Of a stretch of 35,903 nucleotides of DNA, positions 9,573 through 19,758 are shown in pieces (the stretch's first letter is position 1; every line of letters begins with the position of its first letter). A program made the translations under genes and the position numbers. The notes beneath the pieces were generated by a model that was given only the letters and a program-made list of their open reading frames with translations, was not told the DNA's origin and made no database searches. The stretch spans positions 1 through 35,903 of the forward strand of contig JBBBWG010001081.1 in the NCBI GenBank assembly GCA_037176905.1, read 5' to 3'. The DNA is from Azolla pinnata (taxonomy: Eukaryota; Streptophyta; Polypodiopsida; Salviniales; Salviniaceae).

Positions 9573-11084
9573 CGTTAGTCGAGTTTTCAGTGTCTCTTGT
9601 ATACGATCCAAAAGTACTTATATTCTGTATAATGCTTTGTTTTAGTAATACATGTTCCATGTGATGACCATATCAAAATTTCCAATGTTTTTTGTATTAT
9701 AGATAACAATTGGTGTTGGTTCAAGTAACTTTTACAGGAATTCATCATAGTTCATTCAGATACCAGCAGCCTTCTCTATTTTTGCCTGTTATAGATATAT
9801 ACAGAAAGTTCTTATGTGGAGGTAAAAAAGAAGTATAGATTGATGGAAAAAAAGTTGACACATGGTCAAGATTGAAAACATGTGGAGTTGTGGACAGTAT
9901 TAAGAGCTTTTGCCTACGGTGTATGTAAATCCTTACATTCGTCTGCTATTTTTCTGTGCAAATAGGCTTTTCGTGTATATACTGCTAGCATGAATATCGG
10001 AATATCAAAATATATAATCTTCACTGTGAATATATATACCATTGTAATATGCAGGTCTGAATCAGACACATGGTTCAGATTTTCTTATGGCTGTAATATT
10101 GGACTTGAAAAAATTCGAAAGCACAATATCACATTCAGTGTTTCCCTCTTCATGGAACAGCTTTCCGACATTAGCTATGGCCATCAGTAGCTATGGCCGT
10201 GAACTCAATCCCCTATCTCCACTGTTGCATTAGCACATGTTTGTAATATATGGGCTGTGATTGAGTTACATATTGAATATGATAATCTAATTTGGTCAGA
10301 CAATTGGGATTTTCAACATATATATAGTAGCACAATGGTGTACCATTTTGCATGACTAAAACATTGTTTTGCCTCATTGTCTGCACTTTTTGAATCCGTC
10401 AAAGATATTGTGAGTTTACTGCAGACATCAAATTTCTGTTTAACGAAAGATTTTGTTTCAGTTCAAACAGTAGTCTACTCATGCAATGGCATTTGCATCA
10501 TGCACATTGTCTAGTGTATTTTGTGTATGGAATAATTCATGGCTGTGCCCCATCACACCTAGATCCAGTTAAGTCACAAGACTGCAGTAACAGGTTATGA
10601 CAGTGGCCTTAGTTTCTCCCATCTAAGTGATTTTGATACGTTAATGTAACTAACATACTCATCACAGTTGAAATTTAATCTGAAAACAAAATCCATCACT
10701 TGCATTCGGCTGGATGTAGTACAACAGGATTCAATTTACGACTTTGGGCTCAACATTTTTCCAAGTCTAAAAGCATCAATGCAAATTGAAAGACCATTCA
10801 CATGTGTTAGGCAGACCATTTACAGGCCACATTTCTACCATTGAATCAATAATCATTTTCATGGATTCTTGTCAAGTCCTCAATAGATCCAGAAATGATC
10901 AGAACAATTCATTCCAGTGCTGCATTTGTCCATTTATGTTGCTCGTACAATATTTCAAATAGAGCTATTGAATCCATCATAATTTTCATGGATTCACAGC
11001 ATCAATCTGACAATCACCAGATCAATTCACCCCGGTTATGGCATAAGCTATACTTGTGTCAATTTACCATGTTTGCAAAAGATA
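9573..11084. other. intergenic / 3' flanks of two convergent genes
   Basis: This stretch holds the 3' flank of the membrane-protein gene (plus strand) and of the CX3C-protein gene (minus strand), which converge here. No further coding exon could be supported. The only structure noted is a 28-bp direct repeat at 10841 and 10968. Confidence 0.5.
10841..10995 (+). repeat. 28-bp direct repeat pair
   Basis: A 28-bp sequence that starts TTGAATC and ends TTTTCATGGATTC occurs at 10841-10868 and again at 10968-10995, differing at a few central positions. No role is evident. Confidence 0.7.
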
Positions 11085-12541
11085 TCATGCAGATATGTCT
11101 GGGGACTCATTACTGGCATTTCCTTTCGCTCCTATGTCAAACTGTGGAGGTGTTTGTGCTGTTTTTTGTGGTGGTGGTGGTGGCTTTTTTGGTAAGGCAG
11201 CGACAAGCTCAGCAACCGTTACATTGAACTGTGACATGCAATAAAAAAGAAAGTCATCACCGTCATGGAGTTCTCAATAGGGGAAGGGTGAGACATAGAC
11301 AAAGGCAAGAGATGTCATTGCTATGTGTATATATATACAAACCTTAAATGCACAACCTCGAATGCATGCTTTTTCACATTTCTGTAAAGAACAATCACAT
11401 ATGAGAAGAAAAAAAGTGCCCATATAATCACAATCACATTTCTGTAAAGTAAAACGATGAGATATGATCATCCTCATCCTTGAGGAAGAAGACATTGCCT
11501 TTTTATTATGGGATGCAATTATAATAAAATTTGGTATCAAATTCAATGCAAACCTCTTAACATGTCATCCAAATATGGTTGTATAAGTGTGAATATTAAA
11601 ATTGAGAGGCAACAAACCCGAGATTGTGTTGGAGAACCTGGAGATCTGGCCAAATGTGCTGACCATTCATATTCTTTAAGTACAGGTGCCTTGTGACACA
11701 GACTCTTGCAGTCTTCTTTACCTGCATGGGTTTCTTAATGCAGTTTACTTTGTGTTTTCTATGATAATGGAAAAGGCTCAGACAAGATCTTCTTCCAATC
11801 ATGCTATACAACGTGTTGGAGATACTCACATTCATCCCAGCTTTCACCATCACTACTACAAGCCTTCTTACAATACACTCTCCCTGTATAAAAACCAAAA
11901 AAGCAGATAATATTGGGCATACCAATTTGACAGAGATCATGGACTTGGTGACAAAAAAAGATGCGCATATTCCTTCATGATCAAAAGTTGGAGAAAGGGT
12001 TAGGTAAACAAGATAGCAATCTATGATTTCAGAATAAATGAGTAGATTTCCTAACAACACCAAGAGAAAAAAACATGAGCAGGCTATTTCTTCATCATAA
12101 GTCAACGGCCCATCATAAACATGTGGTATGAAAATCTGAGAGGAATACACAGCAGCAACTGATGATTCTGCCCACTTCAACTAGCAATAACGCCCAAAGA
12201 AACTTGACATATGGCAAACAGATTCGACATTCGGTCTTCTTAAAACGTTCAATTACACAGGTTCAAAGCCGAAGAGGCAAGTACCGAAATGGTACAAAGT
12301 CTGAATAAAAAACATACACACACAGTGCGTGCGCGCGCTTGTATGGCAAAATAGAATTTTGGTCCATTGTATGGGCACCAAACACCCAGAAAAGACATTG
12401 CAAATGGGCAATGCCATCATCACAGAAACAACCCCCAAAGATCAAGAGAAAAAACACACTCAGGCACGGCCCACACACATAGCTACGTCTAGAACCAAGC
12501 CTGACGGGTGAAATTGGAAGAAGAGAAACAGAGAAGAATAC

Positions 12542-12578
<37 letters not shown>

Positions 12579-12646
12579 GACTCACATGCGATGTCAAAGA
12601 CGCTATAGCGCTCATTGCAGCTCTCATTGCACTCCATATTCTCCAT
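11085..12646 (-). CDS. small cysteine-rich protein with four CX3C pairs, 133 aa, five exons
   Basis: My exon model on the minus strand is 12646-12586, 11883-11830, 11721-11618, 11381-11343 and 11228-11085. All four introns are GT-AG, the phases agree, and the total is 402 nt (133 codons plus stop). Four CX3C motifs are visible: CNESC (residues 6-10), CKKAC, CKEDC and CEKAC, with further cysteines close to the last two. The first two pairs are 14 residues apart in this model. The C-terminal exon is proline-rich (five consecutive prolines) and lacks cysteine. CX3C pairs occur in small Tim-type mitochondrial proteins and in metal-binding proteins, but the overall pattern is not a classic Tim fold, so no function is assigned. 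A microexon could be missing between exons 1 and 2: the joined codon is Trp where a Cys might be expected. A telo-box lies upstream of the start. Confidence 0.72.
12544..12574. repeat. (GA)n microsatellite in intron 1 of the CX3C gene
   Basis: About 15 GA units (CT on the gene strand) begin some 11 bases inside the first intron of the minus-strand gene, just after its GTGAGT donor site. Confidence 0.95.
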
Positions 12647-12700
12647 CCCTTTGGCGCCGTTCCTTTTGGGTCGGGAATCTCAAGCTGAGCGGAGGATCGT

Positions 12701-12708
12701 TAGGGTTT
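12701..12708 (-). promoter_or_regulatory. telo-box-like motif upstream of the CX3C gene
   Basis: AAACCCTA on the minus strand lies 55 bp upstream of the ATG at 12646. This motif is common around transcription starts of plant housekeeping genes. It supports a promoter or leader here but is short enough to occur by chance. Confidence 0.45.
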
Positions 12709-12859
12709 TCATATGGCGAGCAACAGCAAGCGGGGGTTGGAGAGCAAGGGATCGAAAACGGGCAACATGTGATGTGATGATCCTCGGTTTCTCCATGGCT
12801 TCTTCCCCCCTCCTGCTTCTTCTTTGCTTACGGTTTGGAATGCCTTTTGCGTTCTGCGT

Positions 12860-12995
12860 TTTCCATGCTTTTCTGCTTTCCTGCTTTCCTGCTTTTTTGC
12901 TTTCCTGGTTTCCTTCTTTCTTGCTTTTTTTGCTTTCCTGGTTTCTTGCTTTTCTTGCTTTCCTCTGCTTTTCTGCCCTTTCTTGCTTTCCTGCT
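12860..12995 (+). repeat. GCTTTCCTG-type short tandem repeat
   Basis: Imperfect 9-10 bp units of the type GCTTTCCTG repeat about a dozen times. All three plus-strand frames and one minus-strand frame are open across it, giving Phe/Leu/Ala-rich or Lys/Arg-rich peptides that are by-products of the repeat. It runs directly into the 39-bp array. Confidence 0.85.
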
Positions 12996-13011
12996 TCGGT
13001 GTGCTCGATTT

Positions 13012-13800
13012 AGGCCGATCGAGCTCTTACTCTGATTGAGACTTCTTGGCTTTGCCGAATTGGGCTGATTGAACTCCGCTTCTTGCAACTCTGCTGAAGT
13101 TTCTTTCTCTGTTGAATCGAGCTGATCGAGCTCTCGTTGGGCTAATCGGCTTCTTTCTGTGCCGAATCGGCCTGCTTGAGTCTTGCCGCTAATTGTTTGT
13201 TTGCCTTGTTGAGGGAGCCTCTTTCTGTGATGATTTGAGCTCTGTTGTTTCTTTCTGCTGTGCTAGGTTAAGCTGATCGAGCTCTGATGTTTCTTTCTAT
13301 GCTAGGTCAGGCTGATCGAGCTCTGCTGCTTCTTTCTGTGTTGGTTAGGCTGATTGAGCTCTGCTGCTTCTTTTTGGTGCTGGGTCAGGCTAATCAAGCT
13401 CTGCTCTTGCTTCTTGTGCCGAATTCGGCTGATTGTGTTCTGTTTGCTAACTACCATGGTGAGGTGTCTTTTATTATGCCGAATTGGATCGATCGAGCTC
13501 CATTGGTTCTTCTTTCGCCATATCAAGTTGATCGAGCTTCGCCGCTTCATTTTAGCCAAATTAGATTGATCAAGCTTTGTTGCTTCTATTAATGCACCGA
13601 CTCTGATTGAGCGATCTCTGCTTACAAACTATTACCCTTGTGAGGGTGCCTCTTTTTGCGCTGAATTGTGGTGATCAAGCTTTGTTGTTTCTTCCTCTGT
13701 TGAGTCTAGTTGATCGAGCTTTGCTTACTACTACTCTAAGGAGGTGTTTCTTTCTGTGCCAGATTAGGATGATCAAGCTTTGCTTACTGTTGCTTTGATT
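13012..13800 (+). repeat. diverged 39-bp minisatellite array
   Basis: The core GCTGATCGAGCTCTG recurs about 15 times. Successive spacings in the best region (13272 to 13428) are 38-40 bp. Several longer spacings (about 58-67 bp) carry an extra block related to AACTACCATGGTGAGG or ACTATTACCCTTGTGAGG. Because 39 is a multiple of three, long frames stay open on both strands with a 13-residue period. These frames look like repeat artefacts, since the homologous units differ by frame-neutral and frame-breaking changes alike. The array lies upstream of the CX3C gene and downstream of the proteasome gene. Confidence 0.88.
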
Positions 13801-14790
13801 AGATGCTTTCTGTGTGTGCCAAATCAAGCTATACTTCCTTTCTTCTAGTCTGTTTAATTTGAGGTTTCTTTGTGTAGTCTTACAAAAGGGACCATCTTAG
13901 GCCCTCACATATCTGTGTCAATTTGACGATGATGATGTCAATATGCTACCTTGAATCTGAACAAGCGTTCCCATGCATATATGCATATTTATTGACAAAA
14001 TAGAGCTCTTGGTTCCAAGGTATGAAAGTACGAAGCTTGCATATCCCATTGTCGGCTCAAATATAGATAAGACAAATACACAAACTGATTTGATTAATCA
14101 ATAGATCAAGCACCAGAACGATTGAATACGTAAACGATACGATATCAATGAATGAATATGCATATGAAGGCTAAGTTCTTGATCAACATGCATAATTCCC
14201 GCATTGAAATTCCAGAAAATTTATCACTGGCCATGGTAGATTTTTTGTAGCTTTGGTCATTCAAGTTCTGAGAGTTACCAATCTTGATAAAATCCTTTAC
14301 CGAATGAAACTATGAAACTTCCATACATTCCTATGAAACTTCTCCGTTTACCAAATCCTTCAACAAATTTCAATCTCGAACAGCTGCCACTCCAACCTCA
14401 AATATTAACATGCTCCTATATATTCGATCATATGAACTTATTACTTTTTGCTAAGACATGGAGTCACATGCGCATGATGCCCATCATCATTGCTAATTCT
14501 TGCCCTGAATATGCCCTAGATTTTGATGAAACCTGTGATTTAAAATCGCAAATTCAATGCTAACACAATATTGTATTGACCCCAAAACAGTTCTGCTGAG
14601 ATGTTTAAGGTTCCACTTCAATCACATCATGATAAATTTGCATAGTTAAATCAGTAGGTCCACAGTTTTAATATCCATCCATCATAGAACAAAGTTGATC
14701 AAAAGCAGAAGTAATAAAGCAAACCCTATCCCTCTGGTCTTCTCTATGCTCTGACGTAGCTTAAAGTTGGGGTGTTCTGCTAAATTTTCC
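13801..14790. other. 3' flank of the proteasome gene, no other gene seen
   Basis: The minus-strand proteasome gene ends at 14791, so its 3' untranslated region should occupy the upper part of this stretch. An 83-codon plus-strand frame at 14312-14563 shows nothing recognisable. The rest is AT-rich unique-looking sequence. Confidence 0.5.
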
Positions 14791-17578
14791 TCAAGCAGTT
14801 GTCTCGACGACATGGGCTGAGACATTAGCAGCCACGTCCTCGATAGTCTTTTGCCATGAAAGCTCCCGTGCACCATCTTTGTCAACAATCTTGATTAAGA
14901 AATTTGGTGGTGACGCAACCAATCTTGTCCTTATCTCTTTTATACACATGTCAACGAGCTTCAAAGACTCCTCTAGAGACATTCCCTTACGGTAGTACTT
15001 ATCCATTGTGGAGAGAATGAAATTTGAACCTGTAAAACAGAACCTCTGCCTCTCTCTCTTTCTCCCATATATGTCCTAGTTCTCTCATCCTATCCTGGTT
15101 CTTTGCACAGTAAATCCATAAATACATCTCTAATTTCTTCATGTCTACTACATTCATTGGTTTCTAGAGCATCTCCCGTACACACATTCATAAGAATAAA
15201 CTCATCCCCATCATGTAGTCAGTAGGCCAATAAAGAAAGAAATATTTACATATTTTCCGCTGCCAGAATGATCAAAAACTAGAAGTTACATACTACATTG
15301 CCATCTCATCTTTGAGAAAGAACACCATGTCTGAAGCATGAATCTTCCTAATAACTTTTAATGCAGGACGGTCTCTACTTGTCCAAAATTTGCCACTGAG
15401 AGAAGCATTGCTTTCATGCAGTCATGCCCGACGATATCCACATGAAGAAAATGCCATGCAAGATTAAAGCATGTATTGAGATTTCTACTGTGGCTGACTT
15501 CGTAAGTTCATGATGTATGCATTTAAGGGCTCTAACTCGCTTACAATTCAGAGTTTGAGGTTCGATTGTGAAAAGTATCACTCTGTAAGTTTCCCTGGGG
15601 TATAGTATAGCTTTATTAGAGGGCACTGACATTTTACACTTTCCATGATTTTGTCTTGAACTCTCAATTTCAACTAAACTTGGAACCCTTTAAGCACAAT
15701 ATAGTATCCATGGTAAATAGGAACTGTGAGAAAGATAGCATGGAAAAATTAAAAGAAATGAATTACTTCAATCTTAATGCAGTACTCACAATATCCCAGA
15801 GCTCCTTTATCCAGCTTGTGAAGTGTAGCAATGTAATCAATGTAGAATAAGGATGGTCCTACATCTTTGTCAAATCCCGCCATGAGAGAGTTCACGAAAT
15901 AGGGACTCTGCACAGGTAGTTCCATGTATTCAGTATTTTATTTGGACCATTGGCCATCCTCCAAGAGATATTGAAGGCACAACAGAAGGAAAAAGATAGG
16001 AAAAAACCATCTGCACACTTACTGTCAGCATATCATACCTTTCGGAGTGCTTGCGCAAGTTCATTCCTTGTGAAATTGGCAGCAGCTGCTGTAGAGAGAG
16101 GAATCCCATTTCGATATTCATAAAGATGAACATTCCTTTGTATAAATTCCGTAAACTGGACTCTGAAATTTTTCATGAAGATATATGAAGAACAGCTATA
16201 AAAGATCTTGTATTTGGTTGGCAGATTCAATAAAATGCAAATAAAACTGGAATGCTCTTTTTTGGGAATGAAGAGAATTTTCATGCTCACAACGCTTTGG
16301 ATTGAGTAGCCAAAAAAATTCTGTCTATTCCAATCTCTAAGATGAATGAATAGTATACACGTTTTTCTATTAAGAGGACAAAACCCATGAAAAATACGTA
16401 TCACTATAAATACGCAATCTTTTTCAAGAAAAAAACTTCAAAACAGCACTCATGAATTGTTTTTCATTCTCCAGATCCACTTTCACAAAATAACAAGCAA
16501 TCAAGTCAAAACAGAATGACATCCATCGCTTACCATAACTTATGTGTCAGATCAGTGAATTGCATTCAAGATCTCGGTAAACAGATGGATACTTACTTTC
16601 TCCTTGAAAACAATTTTTCAATGACACCTATGAGATTTCAGTTTCAGAAACCTATGTGGCAAGTGGAACTAACCAAATCAAATATGTATATCCCAAAGTT
16701 AATATGAAGATCCTAAGGTTTTATCAAACATAAATCGATGATATTAGCCATCAAACATTCCCTGCTTGTGTATGCATAATGTGTATAGGTCTATAGTTAC
16801 TTTTTTTCTTAAGAATGCTCTGGTTCAAATCATTCATTACGATGAAGAATTAAACGTGATCAATATGTCTTTTAATAATTATACTCGATGATTCTTGGAG
16901 AAACTCCTTAATCACAGTGGTTGAAATTTTTTTCGTTTAACCCGATCCCGAAAATCATAGGTTTTACTAAGTTGAAATTGGTATTTAGAACAGGAACGAA
17001 CCACTCAAATATTATTGACTGGTCATGAGCAAGGAGTATTTTTACCAAAGAGAATTGCGTGAACCAACAACCCCTAGGTCAAAAACCCTTTCATGAGTAA
17101 TCACATGCCCGATCCATTGACATTCTGTTCATGGGATCTTTAATTGAGGGCTTTTCACCAGTGAACGCTCACGGAATGCCATTTGAGGAAGCAAGAATAC
17201 ACGAGGAGGCAAAAGAATAACAAAAACCCAGATTTTTGTCGAGCAAATCCTCAAATCTAGAGCTTCACATCAAATAGCTGCTCAAAAACCAAGACCTCCC
17301 TTCTAAAACTAGCTCCTTGCGAGACCAAGGGCCAAAAGATGGAGCCATACTAATCCATCGACTGTGAGGTAGATGGGGCTTTCTCGAGGAGGCGTAGAAG
17401 AGAGAGAAAGGAGGCCTAACCTGTCGCCTTTCTCTCCGGTGGATCCGAGGAGCTTGTGGGAGTCGAGCTTCAAGATCTTGTCTTCGCTGGTCTTCTGGAC
17501 GATGATGCTCTGCAAAGAGGAGGTATCTTCCACGAGAAGGGCGAAGCCGTCGCCGACGAGACCGAACAGGCACTCCAT
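14791..17578 (-). CDS. PBD: 20S proteasome subunit beta type-2 (beta-4 position), 212 aa, four exons
   Basis: The exons on the minus strand are 17578-17421, 16162-16039, 15907-15790 and 15029-14791 (158, 124, 118 and 239 nt; total 639 nt). All introns are GT-AG (donors GTTAGG, GTATGA, GTGAGT) and the phases join cleanly. The protein starts [15 protein letters not shown], the hallmark N-terminus of beta-4, so the second in-frame ATG was chosen over one 21 codons upstream. Other family stretches are [50 protein letters not shown] and [16 protein letters not shown]. Beta-4 is one of the non-catalytic beta subunits and has no propeptide or active Thr; it forms part of the beta ring of the 20S core in nucleus and cytosol. 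The length is slightly above the roughly 200 residues usual in plants because of a C-terminal extension. The residue after GALGY is Cys (134, spanning the intron 3 junction), where Gly is usual. The 5' flank is a minisatellite and then a foreign pseudogene. Confidence 0.96.
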
Positions 17579-17671
17579 ACTCTCTTTCCTCGCGCTCTCG
17601 GTGGCGGGGATTGTCTGAAAACCTTCTTCCGAATCCCGCACAGAGGAGAAGAGAAGAAGGGAGAAGGAGAA

Positions 17672-17824
17672 GGGGTGTGGGCGTAGAAGAGAGAAGGAGA
17701 AGGGGGTGTGGGCTTAGAAGGGGGTGTGGGCTTAGAAGAGAGAAGAAGAGAGAAGACGAAGGGGGTGTGGGCTTAGAAGAGAGAAGAAGAGAGAAGAAGA
17801 AGGGGGTGTGGGCTTAGAAGAAGG
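17672..17824. repeat. GA-rich minisatellite upstream of the proteasome gene
   Basis: The sequence GGGGTGTGGGC(T/G)TAGAAG occurs five times (starting near 17672, 17702, 17720, 17761 and 17802), separated by variable AGAGAAGAAG spacers. It lies about 95-250 bp upstream of the proteasome ATG and directly abuts the end of the truncated gene copy, so it marks a rearrangement junction. On the gene strand it is CT-rich, as many plant leaders and core promoters are. Confidence 0.88.
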
Positions 17825-17827
17825 GAG

Positions 17828-18711
17828 CCCAACAAGCAACAGATACAGATGCAATACACTACTATCCCATTCAATCAAATAATCAAAACCAGCAAATGCT
17901 GAGATCCTCATAGTCATGCCAATACAGTTAAGTTAGCATCCACATCCATGAACAGGAGCGAGGAATGCGAATTGGGCTCCGACCGCTAATCTTTATCGCC
18001 CTAATCCTCGATTCTGCTCGTTTCCATCTCACGCCACCGAAAATCGGCTGCATCAGAAAAACATTGCTCTCAAGGCCATGCAGAGTACAGCATGTAAAAC
18101 CTGCTAGCCATAGAAGGCGCCCCACGTGCGATCTGAAACTTGCCTTCATCGGTTGTATGAAAGTAGCTCTCTTGCCCATTTGTGTCGTTGCAACACTATG
18201 TGCTACTAAGCCAAGAACCAATGCATGCCAAAATCCAGCAACTCCTAGCAGTAATGCAAAAGCTACAGCTTTTGCCAACTACATGAGGAGCATTGCCAAT
18301 CCACCTTGAGGCATCGCATCTTGGTCTGAACCTCGTCCACCCAACAACTTAGTAGTAAAGAATGTCAATTCATTGGAGCCTATGAAAGTTTCTTGGATCA
18401 AAACGTTGGTGACATTGGAGATTGTCTCAACCATGAGCCGTGGGAGTTCATCATCCATGCCCTGTTCTTCTTCCAAGTCATCGTTCCTCTCTACTACAAT
18501 ATACTCATCGTTATCTTCATGCTTTGTGTCAACAAGCTTCGGGGGAATTGTAGCGAGTGGAGACTGATCCTCATTGGGTTGTGAACCGTTGAAGCGAGAT
18601 TCAAAATGTGCATCTTTCGGGCTCTTCTTGAGTTCATCGTCAACACTGGGAACTTGGCTGAGATCATTCAAAGCATCACCTTCATGCTAATTTTCCTCTA
18701 GCTTATTCTCT
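17828..18711 (-). pseudogene. truncated, inverted copy of the 546-aa membrane-protein gene
   Basis: The minus strand matches 8411-9267 of the plus-strand gene, that is, parent residues about 160-446, at high identity (for example SQVPS, DEDQSPLATIPP-like and NELTFFTTKLLGGRG stretches). Both ends are cut inside the parent coding region. Damage includes a TAG stop (18281-18279) where the parent has Leu TTG, and frameshifts in the part matching parent helices 4-5. Both 5' and 3' ends of the protein are missing, so it cannot make the full membrane protein. The parent is intronless here, so a DNA duplication and a retrocopy cannot be told apart. There is no poly(A) tract, which favours a DNA-level event. 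Confidence 0.93.
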
Positions 18712-18717
18712 AAGCAT

Positions 18718-19201
18718 CAGCTGCATTAACCATAGAAAACACACATTTATATGGAACAAATTTTTTAATCTTACCTTTTTTAGTTAGTGTAATTTTCTCA
18801 AAATGTGTCATTAACCACGCCAGGTTTCACAACTTGAGGAATTAACAACTTGATGAAATAGTTGAGCAACGAGATTTGAAGATAGACCAGCTTGAGAATA
18901 TGCTGTAACAACTTGAGGAAACAGTTGAGCAGCGAGGTTTGAAGATAAACGAGCTTGAGAAAAAGGAGAAGATTGCGCACTATCTATAAAAATAACTTCA
19001 CTCGTCGAGTATTGTATGCGTTAGCTTTGGTGGCTTAGATAAAAGTTCATATCCAAAAGAATCACGAAAGATGAGGCAATCAATTTGTCATTAAACTGAC
19101 GCGATTAAAGACAAATTATTAGAAAATTATACTAACTAAAAAAGGTAAGATCAAAAACTTTGTTCCATATGAATTTGTGCTTTCTATTGCTAATGCAGCT
19201 G
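18718..19201. repeat. inverted repeat with about 105-bp arms
   Basis: The left arm (18718-18830) and right arm (19095-19201) are reverse complements at roughly 80 percent or better by eye. Both contain the core TTACCTTTTTT(T)AGTTAGT on one strand, flanked by CAGCTGCATTA and ATATGGAACAAA. The right arm, read on the plus strand, is part of an open coding-like stretch (LTKKGKIKNFVPY); the left arm gives a related peptide on the minus strand. The spacer holds 63-bp repeats. It begins only 6 bp from the end of the inverted pseudogene. It could be a foldback element or the trace of an inverted duplication of a gene fragment. Confidence 0.8.
18846..18972 (+). repeat. two 63-bp tandem units encoding heptad-like peptides
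   Basis: Unit 1 starts at 18846 and unit 2 at 18909. The period of 63 bp equals 21 codons, or three heptads. In one plus-strand frame the units read QLDEIVEQRDLKIDQLEN and QLEETVEQRGLKINELEK, which have the Leu/Ile spacing and charge pattern of a coiled coil. A TAA stop separates them and another follows the second. A short third piece of the unit lies at 18830-18841. This is probably a broken exon of a coiled-coil gene. Confidence 0.75.
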
Positions 19202-19758
19202 CAAGAAAAAGACTTGTACAAGCGAATCAGAGAAGGTTCAACAAAATGTACAAGCAATACCCAAAGCTCAATTTGGAGATACTTATGCCCAAGCTTCAGA
19301 AGTTCAAGGGATAGAAGAAATTAAGTTGCTGCCCAACTTTTTGAATCCAAAAATAGGAATTTACCAATTGAGGCAACAAATCTATCAACAAAAGTGACTT
19401 GGGGATAGAACTAGAAACAATTGAGGAACTGATTTCTATGGCAGTCAGTATGAAGAAAGACAACATCTTAAACTTAAAACAGAAGAGGAAGAAGGCATTA
19501 GAAGAAAACAAATCAGGTATTTTGATGTCCAAACTGTATGAGTTGCAAAAATGTGTTAACATAGTGAAGCTTGGAGACAATGTGCACAAGAAATCTGTGC
19601 GTACTGACTACGTTCAAAATGTGCCCCAACACCGGCTCTGGTTTATGGCTGAATGCAACCATTTGTTTCAGTATGACTACTTATACATGAAACTGGGTTC
19701 ATATGCTTGCACACGTCCCTGCAAGCCTGTAATAAAGGAAATGATGTGGATTAAATAG
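19131..19758 (+). pseudogene. unrecognised gene fragment(s), interrupted
   Basis: Two coding-like stretches lie in the same direction. 19131-19314 reads as a Lys/Arg-rich peptide containing LSIANAAARKRL and ends in TAG. 19399-19758 is an open frame of 119 codons with a Lys/Glu-rich first half and a second half containing HRLWFMAECNHLF and several Cys residues. Between them the frame is broken. I cannot assign either to a family. The composition, the nearby coiled-coil units and the inverted repeat suggest remains of one larger gene or of a transposon-captured fragment. Real exons with introns between them remain possible. Confidence 0.4.

Noticed and set aside
11932..12010. Possible extra exon between exons 1 and 2 of the CX3C gene
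   Set aside because: The best GT donor here would require a stop codon at the junction with exon 1.
12263..12438. Hydrophobic minus-strand frame as a further exon of the CX3C gene
   Set aside because: It lies within intron 1 and adding it would break the phase; no donor or acceptor fits.
12828..13039. Open frames in several phases on both strands
   Set aside because: The sequence is a 9-10 bp tandem repeat; the frames overlap each other and have no conserved motif.
15505..15560. GGTTCGATTG sequence as a tRNA or SINE in proteasome intron 3
   Set aside because: It is only a box B-like word; no cloverleaf or box A can be drawn.
17265..17573. 102-codon minus-strand frame rich in Arg and Pro
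   Set aside because: It overlaps exon 1 of the proteasome gene in another phase and is a shadow of it.
18373..18584. Two plus-strand frames of about 63 codons
   Set aside because: They are antisense to the truncated membrane-protein copy; the same shadows occur opposite the parent gene near 8540-8813.
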